Shown: in pieces, positions 46,238-57,689 of the stretch
Layout of the letters: each line of letters starts with the position of its first letter
Numbering within the stretch: position 1 is the first letter of the stretch
NCBI GenBank assembly: GCA_015680685.1
Contig: MNCI01003374.1
Location: 156,596 to 220,595, forward strand
DNA length: 64,000 nucleotides
Direction: 5' to 3'
Source: Gnetum montanum
Lineage: Eukaryota; Streptophyta; Gnetopsida; Gnetales; Gnetaceae
Notes under the pieces: model-generated
The model's database searches: none
Seen by the model: only the letters and a program-made list of their open reading frames with translations
Told to the model about the DNA's origin: nothing
Program-made: the position numbers and the translations under genes

Positions 46238-47570
46238 AAGTAAGAAAATCACTTATCCATAAGTCATGGAGGCAGCTTGATCTCATATCAAGTACAAAAC
46301 TACAATCAACATACCCCCAAGCCATATAATTAATATGATATTTTAGTAGATTTTAAGAAAAATGTAATAATGCCTCAACCACAACTTGAATTTGCAACTT
46401 TTTATAAATAAAGCTACTAGTTTATTAGTAGGAGCTATCCTCTCATTAGCTAAAACCATTCAATACAACTCTTTCTATATTTCAAGAAAGCTAATGGTTT
46501 CTAAGTATCTTTACTTGAAAAGTATTCTTCTAGTAAATGAAAATTTCTAGGTTTACATGAAAACCTATAGCTTAGGTGGAAGGGAGGTGTTAATCCCAAA
46601 AAATGAATAATTATTAAAAAAATTCTAAGTACACGAGATTATCTATAGCAACTCATATGTTTTAATCCCTTGTTTTATCTTTATCTTTCATTAATCTTTG
46701 TTGAATTGAGGTTTGTGGAGGATTTGGTCTCATCACCTTTAAAACATTAATGATTATGCTTTATTATATTGTGAAATCTTTTAATTAGCTTTTATTTAAC
46801 TTGCCTTATATTTTTATGATCTTTCCATTTTGAAATATTCCTCTTTTAAATTCTTATTCTTATTTTGGTATCTAATAACATCAGCTTTTGGATTTAGATG
46901 CTACTAATTTCTTAGTATGTCTTACTAAAGAACAGGTTGATGGAAGGTGGCACATGCTGTGAACTAGGACATGGAATTTTTTTAAAATATCATATTTTAA
47001 TAAACTTGCACAAAACTTGCTTCTATTTTCTTTTTCTATGTGAACTGGAGATTTACTATTACTACCAAACTCATATTAAACTTTTCCTTTTATCATGTGT
47101 GTGATTTTTGGAAACAACTCATTGAAAACCATTGTTACTACATTAACTCGAGTTTGTAATTTGGTATTTAATTATGAGTTTCCATCTCCCTCTAACAGCA
47201 ATTGCTCTTTCTCATCGGTTGTGTCTTCCTTCCTTGTGGTGATTGGATTCCTTGGTGTTCATCTTGTTTGTTGCAATCCAATCTCCATTACAACTTGGTT
47301 TGTTGAGTTAGAGTAACTAGTCCAATCTTTGTTTTTCCTTGTTCATTTTCAATATTCCAGTTGTTACTTTACATTCATCGACTTTATCATCCATGTTTCC
47401 GAAGTCTCCAATGTATTGTTATACTTTGGTGATGTTTTGTGGCCATTTTGCCTTGTTTTTCCTGACTGAACAAGATGTATTGGAGGTCAAGGAGATGTCT
47501 TTCCTAAAGCACTAGAAATTGCAAAATATGTCTTACTGGAGACATCTCTCTGGGAAAAAGACATTTGGTA
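46238..47570. other. Non-coding stretch with a possible SINE remnant
   Basis: No convincing gene. Minus strand near 46450-46370 has TTAGCTAATGAGAGGATAG followed at some distance by GCAAATTCAAGTTG, resembling tRNA A and B boxes; this may be another SINE or a decayed tRNA-like sequence. The 73-codon frame at 47095-47316 is compositionally ordinary. Confidence 0.4.
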
Positions 47571-47640
47571 AGAGACATCTTACTAGAGAGAGAGACATCT
47601 TACCAGAGAGAGAGACATCTCACCAGAGATGTCTCCTTGT
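47555..47640 (+). repeat. Short tandem repeat (20-base unit) with hairpin
   Basis: Units TACTAGAGAGAGAGACATCT (47581-47600) and TACCAGAGAGAGAGACATCT (47601-47620) follow a partial copy. The end forms a perfect inverted repeat AGACATCTC-ACCA-GAGATGTCT at 47613-47634. Confidence 0.8.
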
Positions 47641-48750
47641 AGGATAAGACATCTCATTTGTTAGGACTATTTGGAAATATGCCCAAACTAAGATTTGAAG
47701 TTTCTTTTTGTGCTCAAACAAGTTCCCTTTGATCCTAAGACACCTTAAAGTCTTTAAAACTCACATGAAAACTATTAAAATCAGGTAAAACATACCATTT
47801 TTGTGGTAATCTTGTGGTTACTATCTATATTAGCTATTTCATGTTGTTTTCATGATCTCTAGACTATGCTTGATCTTTGAGGTCTCTTTCTGACCTCTTA
47901 ATCATGGACTATTATGGGATTGATGGGTAAGCATTATGGAAAGTCTAGGATGACCTCTAGAACTTGACCCACATCACTTATGATCGTACCTCGGGTGACT
48001 AGATCTAACTGTCAATAGGTAAGTATTGTGAGGAGTAAGGATGACATCCTTTCACATGAGGCATTCTAGGTTTAGTTCATCCAATAGAGGTGACATTGGT
48101 CAACCAATCCTTGAGAAGGGTCATTGCCATTCAAGATATAGATAAGACCCTTCAGACCAAGAAAAATAATCAATTTTAGTTCATTCTCGGTTTACCTATC
48201 TTTTGATGTTTTGTGGATATCATGGTTTTGAATATGACTTTTGGTATATAATTTCATGGATGTTGAGAGGTCGTCTTGTGTAGCATGTGCCCCATTCATT
48301 AGCTTGTTCTAGGTGCACCAAGGTGGTTAGCTCTACTAGAAGGTTTCTAACCCTTCCTACATGTGTGGATGCAGATTGAGGTGATAGAAGCTAGGTGATG
48401 GATGGTTATGAAGCTAGATCTTTAGAGTCTCTTTATATTTTTAGATTTTGTTTATGTTATCTTCATGATCATGATGTATTCAAGCTTATGTATTGTTGGA
48501 TTATAACAACTTTCTTTTAAGGCCATGAACATGCTATATTTTGATATTCAATCATGGTTTATGGATAATGGAATTGCTGATTAGAGTACTTTGATGTGCT
48601 ATTATTTAACCATGAATTTTGGTTAAGGTTTAAAATGCTTATGGTTTTGGATATAGGTATTAAGATGTACATGATCATGTTATAAGATTTGTGTAATTAA
48701 ACTCAAATTATCTAAGTATGAAATTTTGGCATGTGACATTATCAACATAA
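47641..48750. other. Non-coding stretch, nothing recognised
   Basis: About 1.1 kb without a coding frame or a repeat that I could match elsewhere in the window. Confidence 0.45.
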
Positions 48751-48754
48751 AAAA

Positions 48755-49030
48755 AAGAGTTAAAAGGAAAATCCCAATGATTTTGGAATGCCTTTTGAGG
48801 TTTTTATCTTCATAGCCAATAATTAAAAACCTCCTCTTTGGAGGAGAAAGATTAAGCTTTGTCCTTGTTCAAAAGCACTTTAATGAATTTTCACTTCTTA
48901 ATAAAGGATCTCTTGAAAAGAAAAAGAGGAAACTCTCTTATAGAGTAAAGCATTAAATAGAATCAATAAATAAATAGCAACAAATATCAACAATTTTCCC
49001 TACTTGAGCCTTAAAAAAAAAAGAAATTAA
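48755..49030 (-). repeat. Interspersed repeat copy R1b (inverted relative to R1a)
   Basis: Minus strand AGAAGTGAAAATTCATT, CTTTTGAACAAGGACAAAGC and AAAAGGCATTCCAAAATCATTGGG match R1a at about 44735-44880. The outer part, 48955-49030, also matches the plus strand at about 45600-45670 (ATTAATTTCTTTTT, GGCTCAAG, TTGCTATTTGTTCATT). Confidence 0.65.
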
Positions 49031-49144
49031 TATTACATGAAAGAAAAAAAAATCCTTTACTTTGAACATTCTTTAAATGTTATATCCTCTTCTCTTTCAC
49101 TAATTCAATATTTAGTAGTCTCCTTGTTGCTAATCTAATAGGGT

Positions 49145-49295
49145 AATAATGAGATGTTAGCCTAATAGTATAGGTCTTAACCTAGTAACTCTAGGTCATA
49201 GGTTCAATTCTACGAGGTAGCACTAAGTTATAAACTTCTATAAATCTTGGGGCATACCTATGTATAATTATTTTGAGTTCCAACACCCCCAACCC
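49145..49295 (+). mobile_element. tRNA-derived SINE, copy 5, best preserved
   Basis: 151 bases. A-box-like TAGCCTAATAG at 49158-49168 and B-box-like GGTTCAATTCT at 49201-49211 (consensus GGTTCGANTCC). The tail TTTTGAGTTCCAACACCCCC is shared with copies 1 and 4 and lacks poly(A). Flanked by CTAATCTAATAGGGT (49130-49144) and CTAATCTACTAGGGT (49296-49310), a 15-base target-site duplication with one mismatch. Confidence 0.82.
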
Positions 49296-49417
49296 CTAAT
49301 CTACTAGGGTCCTTTAGGTTTATAGTGAATGTTTTCAACAAGTTGATATGAAAGATAAGATGCATGCATGACAAATAACTTAGGAACTTAATATTATAAC
49401 TTGCCAAATTAAAATCA

Positions 49418-49660
49418 AGGCCATGTGGTTCTTTCATAATGGTTAAGATAACATGGAACCTATAATAATATTTACACTTCTCCAACCCCTATTTTGGAGT
49501 AAAACAACCTTCAATCTAGCAACAAGGCATATTTTCCTACACTCTCTCCCACTTTAAAGAAATGACATCCTTGAAGCTTAAGTCTTTGTTTGTACATTTT
49601 TCTAAACATGAAGATCATATTGGATATCAAGGGACATTGAACAATTAAGAGTCCTTTCAA
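49418..49660 (-). repeat. Interspersed repeat copy R2a
   Basis: Minus strand CAAAGACTTAAGCTTCAAGGAT, GGAGAGAGTGTAGGAAAATATG (each in parts) and TTCCATGTTATCTTAACCAT match the plus strand at 50245-50490. A 153-codon minus-strand frame (49972-49511) overlaps it, but no protein similarity is recognised and the frame is probably chance. Confidence 0.7.
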
Positions 49661-50244
49661 TAGTTGTAGACAAGAAGGTTTGATGACTAGTGTTTTTCGA
49701 TGGTAAAGCATGAGTGTTGAACTCAACTTGACATCCAATAGAGGCTTAGAGCTATTTTTGCAACCCAAATAGTAAACTGCATGGTCAAAGAATAAGGATG
49801 CCACATTCTCAACCATGTAATGTATGAGACATAGAATGAAAATGACATATTTAGAGAACTTATACAAAACTACAAGGATGTTAGAGACTATGTATTGTAG
49901 GAAGCTTGATGATAAAATACCTATATAAGGATGTTGGAGACTACCACCAAGCATGGGGAGTGGTTCTCCCAAGGTAAAAATTAGTCTTCTCTTGAAAACA
50001 AAAGTTCAACTCTACTCTCTTACATCACTACTAGAGGTAGAGGATTAGCTCATATTTCCAATAAGTAGATTTCACTCTTAGTAAAAAGGTTGGTATAGTT
50101 TACTTAAAAGAAGGAAAAACCTTTTATTCCTTAACCTATGTTGCATGGACTTTTCTAAATTTCTATTAAATGTTAAGTTGATTTCAATACTTGTGCTTTA
50201 TAATTAAATAACCCTAGTAATTTGATCTTATTTTCTATAATTGT

Positions 50245-50495
50245 TAGAAGGATTTTTATTTGTTCAAGATTCCATAATATCCAATGTGCTCTCCATGTTT
50301 GGAAAATAGTATAGACAAAGACTTAAGCTCTAAGGATATTGCTTCTTTCTAGTGTTGGAGAGTATAGAAAATGATGCATTATTGGTGAAACAAAGGCTAT
50401 TTCTCTCTGGAACTAGGGTTAAAGGAGTGTGAATATTTGTATAGATTCCATGTTATCTTAACCATAATCAAAGAACTAAATGGCCTTGATTACTT
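50245..50495 (+). repeat. Interspersed repeat copy R2b (inverted relative to R2a)
   Basis: AATATCCAATGTGCTCTCCATG, CAAAGACTTAAGCTCTAAGGAT, TTCCATGTTATCTTAACCAT and AATGGCCTTGATT (first two in parts) match R2a, about 600 bases away. Together the two copies could form a long imperfect hairpin. The intervening and following DNA to 50880 has no gene that I can see. Confidence 0.7.
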
Positions 50496-50883
50496 ATGGA
50501 CCTCATCACAAGGATATGTTGGCTTGTTGAGGAGGCTTTGCCTCTCTAGCTTATGCCACAACCCCTCTCTATAGAGTGGGGCTTAGAGCTAGTTGTGCAT
50601 AGCCTAAGATTGGTCATTGTGTGATATGTTGATCATGCTATGTAATGGTGTGTCATACATATGTGTATGTAGTTGTCCTATGTTTTTTTGCATGTGCATT
50701 ACTTAAGATATTCTTGCTATGCCTCTAACAATCTTTTAATAGGTGCAATAACTTTCATTGTGCTTATAGGTATTGTGGGCATTGAGGCATAGTCCACCTT
50801 GAATCCATCTTCTTTTCATAGCTAGTTTGGAACTCTTGGGTGGTTTCATGTAGTGCATGCAATTTAAATATGATTAATCTAAG

Positions 50884-51037
50884 AGTGTTGGAATCCAAAA
50901 TAATTGAAATATAGGTACATCCTAAGAAATATAGTCAAATAGCACTTTATAAATTAGCATTGTTCACTAGAATTAAACCCATAACTTGGAGCCTTTAAAT
51001 CAAGAGTCTTAGCACTAGGCTAATATCTCACTATTAT
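50884..51037 (-). mobile_element. tRNA-derived SINE, copy 6
   Basis: Minus strand: GAGATATTAGCCTAGTGCTAAG at the head (51030-51009, A box), a GGGTTTAATTCTAGTG B-box remnant (about 50980-50965) and the tail TTATTTTGGATTCCAACACTC (50903-50884, in two parts). Full length but diverged; no clear target duplication found. Confidence 0.65.
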
Positions 51038-51099
51038 ATAGTCATTCTATGCTCTTATCAACTCATATATGAAGGGATTTGCTTCATAATAAAAGGTTT

Positions 51100-51640
51100 T
51101 TGATAGTAATAAAATCATTGGCTATTCTTTGAAACCAGTTTTACAAGAAAATAAGTTATGATGATGGACTTATATGTTATAACTAAATTACACCACTTCC
51201 AATAAATCAATTCAATTTGCTTGATCAAATCTTATAAAGTATTTAAGGTACTCTTCTTTTTTGTATGAATGATAACAGAATCATATTTTAATTGTGTTTG
51301 CAAAAGTATGAGCATTGTTTATCAAGATGTTTCAAGATTCTTGTACTCATGGAGTCATTAGTTGTCTCTCCAAAGCTAATTTTGTAAGTAAATAACTTAT
51401 GGTGTTTGACTTATATATGCTATAACTAAATTACACTACTTCAAATAAATAAAATTAATTTGCTTAATTAAATCTTATAAAGTATTTGAGGTACTCTTCT
51501 AAAATTTAGTTAATTCATTGAATTTAATAATCATTTTATGAATGATAATCAATTGACATTTTGGTTGTATTTCCATAATGATTAGCAATGTCTACAAAAA
51601 TTTTTTATGATTTCATGAAATTATTCTATGATTTTATGTT
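51100..51640 (+). repeat. Tandem duplication, period about 240 bases
   Basis: CTATAACTAAATTACACTACTTC, AAATCTTATAAAGTATTTGAGG and TACTCTTCT (in parts) at about 51410-51502 repeat those at about 51168-51262; the following segment TATGAATGATAA also recurs (51275 and 51537). Confidence 0.65.
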
Positions 51641-52776
51641 GAAAATGTTCCCATTGAAGAACATAAATTCATCTTTGAGTAAATATGAGAAGATTATCTT
51701 GTAAGTAGTGAATTGAAGAGCAACCTTCTTGAACTAATTCTAACATCAATTAGACTTGTTAATCATGCTTCAAACCTATTCAAATCCTTTTTGCTTATAT
51801 CTTCATTTGGTATAATCTATGAGAAACTAGGCTATTCCTTGATCTCTTCTTTGATCATTAATTAATAACACTTGTTCAAGGTATCCACTACTGCATTTTT
51901 CTAAGGATAACAGACTAACTATAGGTCAAATTTCTAGAGTAATCTTAATCATTAATCCCACATGAAATTGAATTTAGACTGACTCACTAAATAACTAGTT
52001 GTAATGTTATCAATCTTTACCATCATTAAACCTCCCAAGAAATAATATCATCACATTCTTAAGTAGTGAATAATGATAAAAATATTTCTTTTTATACCAA
52101 TCACCATTTCTTCACCTACTTTAACTTATTAACTTGAAGGTCATGAGATGAATTTTCTATGGGAAAACTTTACAACAAACTCCTCTAAAGCATGTATCTA
52201 AATTTAAAAAAGCTTTTTGAAATGAAGAAAAACTATTACAAGCTTAATAATAGGACATATATTTAGGATTAAACTAGGTGGATCATTGATCATTGTCTTC
52301 TTAGTTCTTATTTTTAGTGGGTTAATCCTATATAATTAAACATGGCCAAGGCTTATGATTGTTGTTGTATTTAATTCATTTTAGTAATTGTAAAAAATAT
52401 AATAAAAATAAAACTAAAACCAAACTAAAGGTAATTGATAGTACAAATAATATGAAATCCTAGTGTGATGAGTATTTACTCCATCAACCTCTCACAGTCC
52501 TAGATTTACATATTAACTATAGGCATTCAAGATAATTTGTGACTAGGAGAACCAAGTTAATTATAATTAGTATTTGAAGTCTTAGTGTACTCATTCCAAA
52601 TTGCTAATTGCAAATGTAAATATAAAAGTAAACATTATAGAAAATATACTATTAAATTGCATTTAAAGTAAAGTGCACAACATATAAAATTAAAGTAAGT
52701 CTAAATGTTCTAATGTAAGAGGGATCAACCTTGGTATTCATTTTTAAACATGGTTTACATCCAAGCAAAACCACTT
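51641..52776. other. Non-coding AT-rich stretch, no gene seen
   Basis: No coding frame or matching repeat recognised up to the E3 LTR. Confidence 0.5.
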
Positions 52777-53705
52777 TGATGAGTTTTGGTTTGTTGTGTT
52801 GATTGGACCCCATCAACAAAGCCCCATCAACGCAGTCTATTGCGTCGATGAGGCCTTGTTGACATAGTCAATTGCATCGATGTGGCCCCATCGATGCAGG
52901 GGTCTGTCCTGGTCTATAAATATGAGCCACTAGCCACATTTATGGTAATCAATTCTCATAGTAGTAGTAGAGTTCTTGCAGTTTGTCTATTTGAAAGTTA
53001 GAATATTTGTCTAGGGTGGCCACAATAGGAGTCATTCAGTGTATGGATCTTTATTCAAGCATTATTGTACCTGAGCATGACAGTGTGTGCGGCAATAAAT
53101 ATGAGCTTTTGGATAAACCTTGCAACACTCTAGATAGATTAAATATTTCATTTATGCATTTATTTTTTTCAATTACTTAGTCAATGTTTTTCAGTAATTA
53201 AGCTAATTAAGATAATTGAGCAAGATAAGATAGATAGATTAAATACATAAGTACGATCGCTTCGAGTGTAACATGTATTCACTTGGTAATCCTACCAATG
53301 TTATTACTTGGTACACCTAGTAGCATAGTGTTTGGTAACCTTACAATCAATACATAGGTTTAAAATGTGTACAGAAAGTGGAACTGGATACTTATGTTAG
53401 GATTAGCTAGAGGACAATAGGTTAGTTACATTGAATTATCCATTAAATTACCTTGTCTTTATCTCCCTTTAAACACCAAGATCATAAAATACAAAATGAT
53501 AAAAATTAGATGCCTCAATTACACCTAACCATACCAATGTATGTCACAAGTGTAATTGGGAAAAAAATGAATGACCTTAAGGCAAGGTACACTTCCTAGA
53601 AGACTAGTGCGCTGGAAACTATAAAGTCCATGGAATTCAACCAGATCATGTGTGAACGCTTTGTGATTCGTGTGGTTGGATGTAGGGGTACCTCGTTGCT
53701 CATCA
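52777..53705 (+). repeat. E3 5' LTR
   Basis: 929 bases, TGATGAGTTT to GCTCATCA. U3 contains repeated GCRTCGATG-type motifs (about 52800-52902) ahead of TATAAATA at 52915-52922. Confidence 0.9.
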
Positions 53706-53706
53706 T

Positions 53707-53724
53707 TGGCACCGTTGTTAGGGA
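53707..53724 (+). other. E3 primer-binding site (tRNA-Asp type)
   Basis: TGGCACCGTTGTTAGGGA, three differences from the tRNA-Asp complement. Confidence 0.87.
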
Positions 53725-53859
53725 CTTTGTTTGTTGAAATGTGCACTATTTAGGTTTAGTGAATACCATTAATATCATTTTATGAACCTCAAGGTTAATA
53801 TCATTCCCACTATACATAGAATTATAAAAGCACATTGACATTTTATTTCATATTACAAA

Positions 53860-56400
53860 ATGTCTTCTTCTTCTCATAAGCATAAAGATGTTAAACTCCC
53901 AGTCCTACAGGAGTGCAAAGTGGTATATACTCATCTAGATGAGTATGTATTAGACTTCACCTTCATCCTATATCAGGATAAATAGCTACAATGGTGTGAT
54001 ATGAAGGGAAACATTGTCTTGCCCCTTGATTAATCTATGCTCAGGATGTTGTTTCAAACCCTTAAAAAGTTGGTCATCGTAGATCTTCATGAGGAATACA
54101 TTGTAAATGGTTATGACACTTAGGACTATTGATGAGCGGCAAGGTATCCCTATGCCCAACCATACAAATATGAGCGTTCACGCACGATCCAGTTGAACTC
54201 TGCGGACAGGCTAGTTGTGGTATCTAGATCGTTACACATTGATCGTAGTTCGCTGTCTTCCCACCTGGACTAGTATTTGCTTTGTCACGTATGGTTTAGT
54301 CCAGAGTGAGGCATTTGATGTGATTCTAAACTACTGCTACTAATGAGTAATAGGAAATGAAGTCTAAGATAACCTAAGTGCGATGAGCATCCGTTCCTTA
54401 ATCATCCGTACACATCTTGGACCTCATGCACAACTACTACTGGGATTACCAATCGTAGATCCTAGGTATGTTGTTGGGTTACCAAGTAGTCACACTTAAA
54501 TGCTTGTGATTAAGTCATACTCATTCCGCATTTAACAACAGGAATAGTAAATGACGATAAAGAAATATTAACTAAGAAAGCAATAAATAACAAAAAAATT
54601 AAAAAAATAAAACTAAGTGAATGCTGCAATGATGAAGTAATCTCAATCTTTATTTCCGATCATGTGCATGTCCAAGTATGTCACACTTGAATAAAGGTGC
54701 CGTACAATTACAAGCATCACACTACGGGCATGCACTAGGAAAATATTCTAACTCCTACAGAAACAAAATGCAAGGGCTTTGCTACGACTACTAAAAAGAT
54801 GCCAAATGAGGCGGAAGGCCCTCTTANCATTGAAACACAATGCAAGCAAAATCAATATTAGGAGAAGTACCATGAGGCTATGAAGAAGAAACATTTCACT
54901 AATCCCTTGTTCCTACTAGATTAAGATGACAATGAGGATCCTTCCTCTGAAGGTTCTCAATATGAAGATTCTCCACCTACTTTTTTTTGATAATGAGGGT
55001 GTGACCCTAAACTTACGGTCAACTATTCATAAAATAGGTTTGGGAAAAAGCGACAGTCAAGGTAGGGACTCGAGAAAGCATCACAATAATAAGGGATCTA
55101 AGGATGGTGGTCGTAATAAGCAGAATCATGATGGTGAACACCACGGTGGTGGTAGCGGTCCACCTTTCTCTTCATCCTCTTCTTCTGATTTCAAACATTC
55201 CTCTACATATATTGGTTCTCATAGAAGTTGTTGTCAAAATAATCATGATGAGGGTGATCAACAAGACCATCAAGGCCATTAAGAATGTAGAGGTGGTAGG
55301 AACTATCATCAACATCATTAAGAAAATTATGATGAGGAACCCCTATTAGCAACTAGAAGTATGCTTAACATGATGGCGGTAGTTATAATTCCAATCAAGC
55401 ATATGAAAGATAGTTGAATTAAGAACTTAGACATGAATAATATCCCAAGATTTGAGGGAGATACAACTCTGATCCAAAAATAGATCTATAAGCTTTCCAT
55501 GATGCTTGTGCCTTACAGAACATAGAAAATGAATGGCAGAAACTCAAGCTCTTCCCTAGGACACTCATCAAGGAAGCTAAAAGCTGGTACTAGTCCTTGG
55601 AGCTAGAATTTATTTGCAAATGGAGTACCATGTTGGAGCTATTTAACAACAAATATCACTTGCACTCTAGAGTGTCTAATTTGAGGAGGCAGATCCAAGG
55701 ATGGACATAAGTAACACATGAACCCTTGGATGCTACTATGGGTAGATATTATTCACTCTGACATTGATGCCTTGGCCATGGTTATTCTTAGAGGAAATAA
55801 CTTCACCACATTATAAATGAGCTTAGAGCAGAAACTAGAAGAACTCTTGGGGTGTATGCCTAAGGGAGACTATCTAAACTAAGAGCTCATTAGATCTAGA
55901 GGTTGATAGAGTAGGTAGCAAAATAAAAATGTGAGTTGCGAAAAAGGAAAAGTGTGGAAGAGTATAATAGGGATCCTTCCATCAGGAAATGGGAGGTTCA
56001 ATTTTGTGATGACGAGTCACCACTCAATGAAGTGGTGAACAAAAAAACCTTGCTTATCCAAAAATCTGTTTATGATATTTCAATAAATCTTGATAAATTA
56101 TGGGACTCTTTGGATGAAAAATTCCAAATTTCTATGAAGATTGTTGAAGAATCCAAAGAGCAAAATAGTGATTATAACTGTAGGAGATGAAAAGAAGCTG
56201 AATGTGCCTATCAAAGAGTTAAGGATAGAGTTGCTACTGTAGAGGAAGTTGTGGAGATAGACTATGAAGATGATGATGGTTGTGGAATTTGTCAATATGA
56301 ATATCCAAAGGGATGTTGCCATGTGATGTCACAATTACAAGAGTCGAGGGTGTATGCATTGAATCCTCAAGTAGCATGTAGGTAAGCACCCAGATGATTG
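53860..56400 (+). pseudogene. gag: E3 gag (degenerate, split by an LTR fragment)
   Basis: Starts at ATG 53860 (MSSSSHKHKDVKLPV). First part to 54129; resumes about 54827 after the inverted LTR. Contains the low-complexity His/Gly/Asn region (about 55040-55330), the NNIPRFEGD core (about 55437-55465), the open piece 55936-56190 (YNRDPSIRKWEVQFCDD) and the Cys/His motif CGICQYEYPKGCCH near 56281-56325, where the conserved His of the motif is Tyr. Stops throughout. Up to 57080 a Gln/Pro-rich linker follows, as in E1. Confidence 0.8.
54130..54825 (-). repeat. Inverted, truncated LTR of the same family inside E3 gag
   Basis: Plus-strand TGATGAGCGGCAAGGTATCC at 54130 is the reverse complement of an LTR 3' end, continuing through CCAACCATACAAAT and CAATCTTTATTTCCG (about 54650) to CGGAAGGCCCTCTTA. 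The U3 end with the promoter repeats is missing, and a single N stands at 54826. Host gag sequence resumes right after. Either a solo LTR with a deleted end or an assembly join. Confidence 0.8.
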
Positions 56401-57079
56401 CCCTGAGGATAAGGCAATCTAAGATAGTTTGACCAACAACAACAAGCTTACTACCCAAGTGGAGGTCCACCATAACCATATGCACAACACTAGCAGTGGC
56501 ACCAACCACAATCATGGGGAATGCCGTTGCCAAGGTAGTAGTATCTTTATAGGCAACTAGATCCATACGGGTACTATGTTTAGCAACTAGTTTCCCTAAG
56601 AAGTTTTGCAAGACATGCCTCATTTTAGCATTACTATTACTCTCCAGAGTACCACCAAACACATTTACCATCCACTCGAAGGGAGAACCCATATCCATAC
56701 CACTCTTTGCATCTGTTTACACACTTCCCTCCACCCTCTACCTAGTTACCTCTTGCTTCATCCATGCAGGGCAAAACCCTCCATAGTTGCAGCAACAAAA
56801 TCCCACAAGAGCTATACATTCACATTCAGCCTTCTAGCCATGTGGTTTAGATAATTGATCCAAGAAACAACCTTTTTTCTAACCCAATAGTCCTTTTAAA
56901 CCATCACAACATCATGTGGCTAGTCACCCTACATCTTCAAAACCCTCATCCTTTGCATCCAGTACCTTTGAGTGCCCTTCAAACCAAACACTACCTTAGA
57001 TCCACACTATGATGCTAACTCATGTTGTTTCTGATTGGATCAAGGCTTGTCATATTTCTATGAAATGACATGACCCAAG

Positions 57080-57560
57080 AAGTCCTCTCATTTACTTGCA
57101 GATCATTGGACATGAGCCATGCAAGGCTCTTCTTGATTCTGGTTCTAGTGTTAATCTCATCTCCCATGACATGTACAAAGCCTTAAACCTACCATCTCTC
57201 CAAAAGAGCAACATTCATTTGGAAATGGTAGGCTACTTAATTACTGTCCCTCTGGAGTTAGTAAAGGACATTGTGATCATATTTTGTGGGTGGTCTTATC
57301 CTACCAATTTTTTCATGATCAAGATTGACAATTGCAAAGGTGACTTCCTCATCATTATGGAAAGAGCATGGTTAAGCATGATTGATGGATGAATGGTTAT
57401 AAGGGACCTCTCCTTGGAAATCTCCAAGAAAAATGAATTTGAATAGTTGGAGAAGAGGCGTATTTCATGCATCACGTACAGTGATAATGGGTGCAATTGT
57501 GTGCAAAATATTTGTTCTATTAAAAGTACATACATGAAAGCATGCAATTAGTGTGCACAA
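57080..57560 (+). pseudogene. pol: E3 protease (partly open)
   Basis: The frame 57096-57390 has the canonical active-site loop LLDSGSSVNLISHDMY (57129-57175), VPLELVKDIVI, a LIIMERAWLSMI end, then a TGA at 57390-57392. The remaining C-terminal part (SLEISKKNEF, CITYSDNG) continues in frame after the stop. Catalytic Asp-Ser-Gly is intact, unlike E2 and E4. Confidence 0.82.
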
Positions 57561-57689
57561 GAAACAGATGTTCAATAGTGTCTATACATAGTAGCCACAA
57601 AAGAAAAAGGTACCTAAAACAACACCAAATTTGGGCTCTCAAGTCTCAACTGCAAATTTGACTAAGTATCAAAACTTGGCAAATTTTTC

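Larger units (their letters stand above)
52777..57617 (+). mobile_element. E3: Ty3/gypsy retrotransposon of the E1 family, truncated after protease
   Basis: 5' LTR, primer-binding site, gag (interrupted by an inverted LTR fragment) and protease, colinear with E1 and E2. Similarity ends near 57617 in the region between protease and RT, where element E5 begins. Its gag start codon and protease active site are the best preserved of the family. Confidence 0.87.

Noticed and set aside
45729-46325. Long frames of 160-180 codons across 45729-46325
   Set aside because: Almost entirely N; produced by the assembly gap.
47095-47316. 73-codon plus-strand frame with a hydrophobic end
   Set aside because: No homologous copy, splice context or motif; length within chance expectation for AT-rich DNA.
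49511-49972. 153-codon minus-strand frame
   Set aside because: Hydrophobic but without recognisable motif, and partly within dispersed repeat R2a; the inverted copy R2b is not open. Treated as chance.
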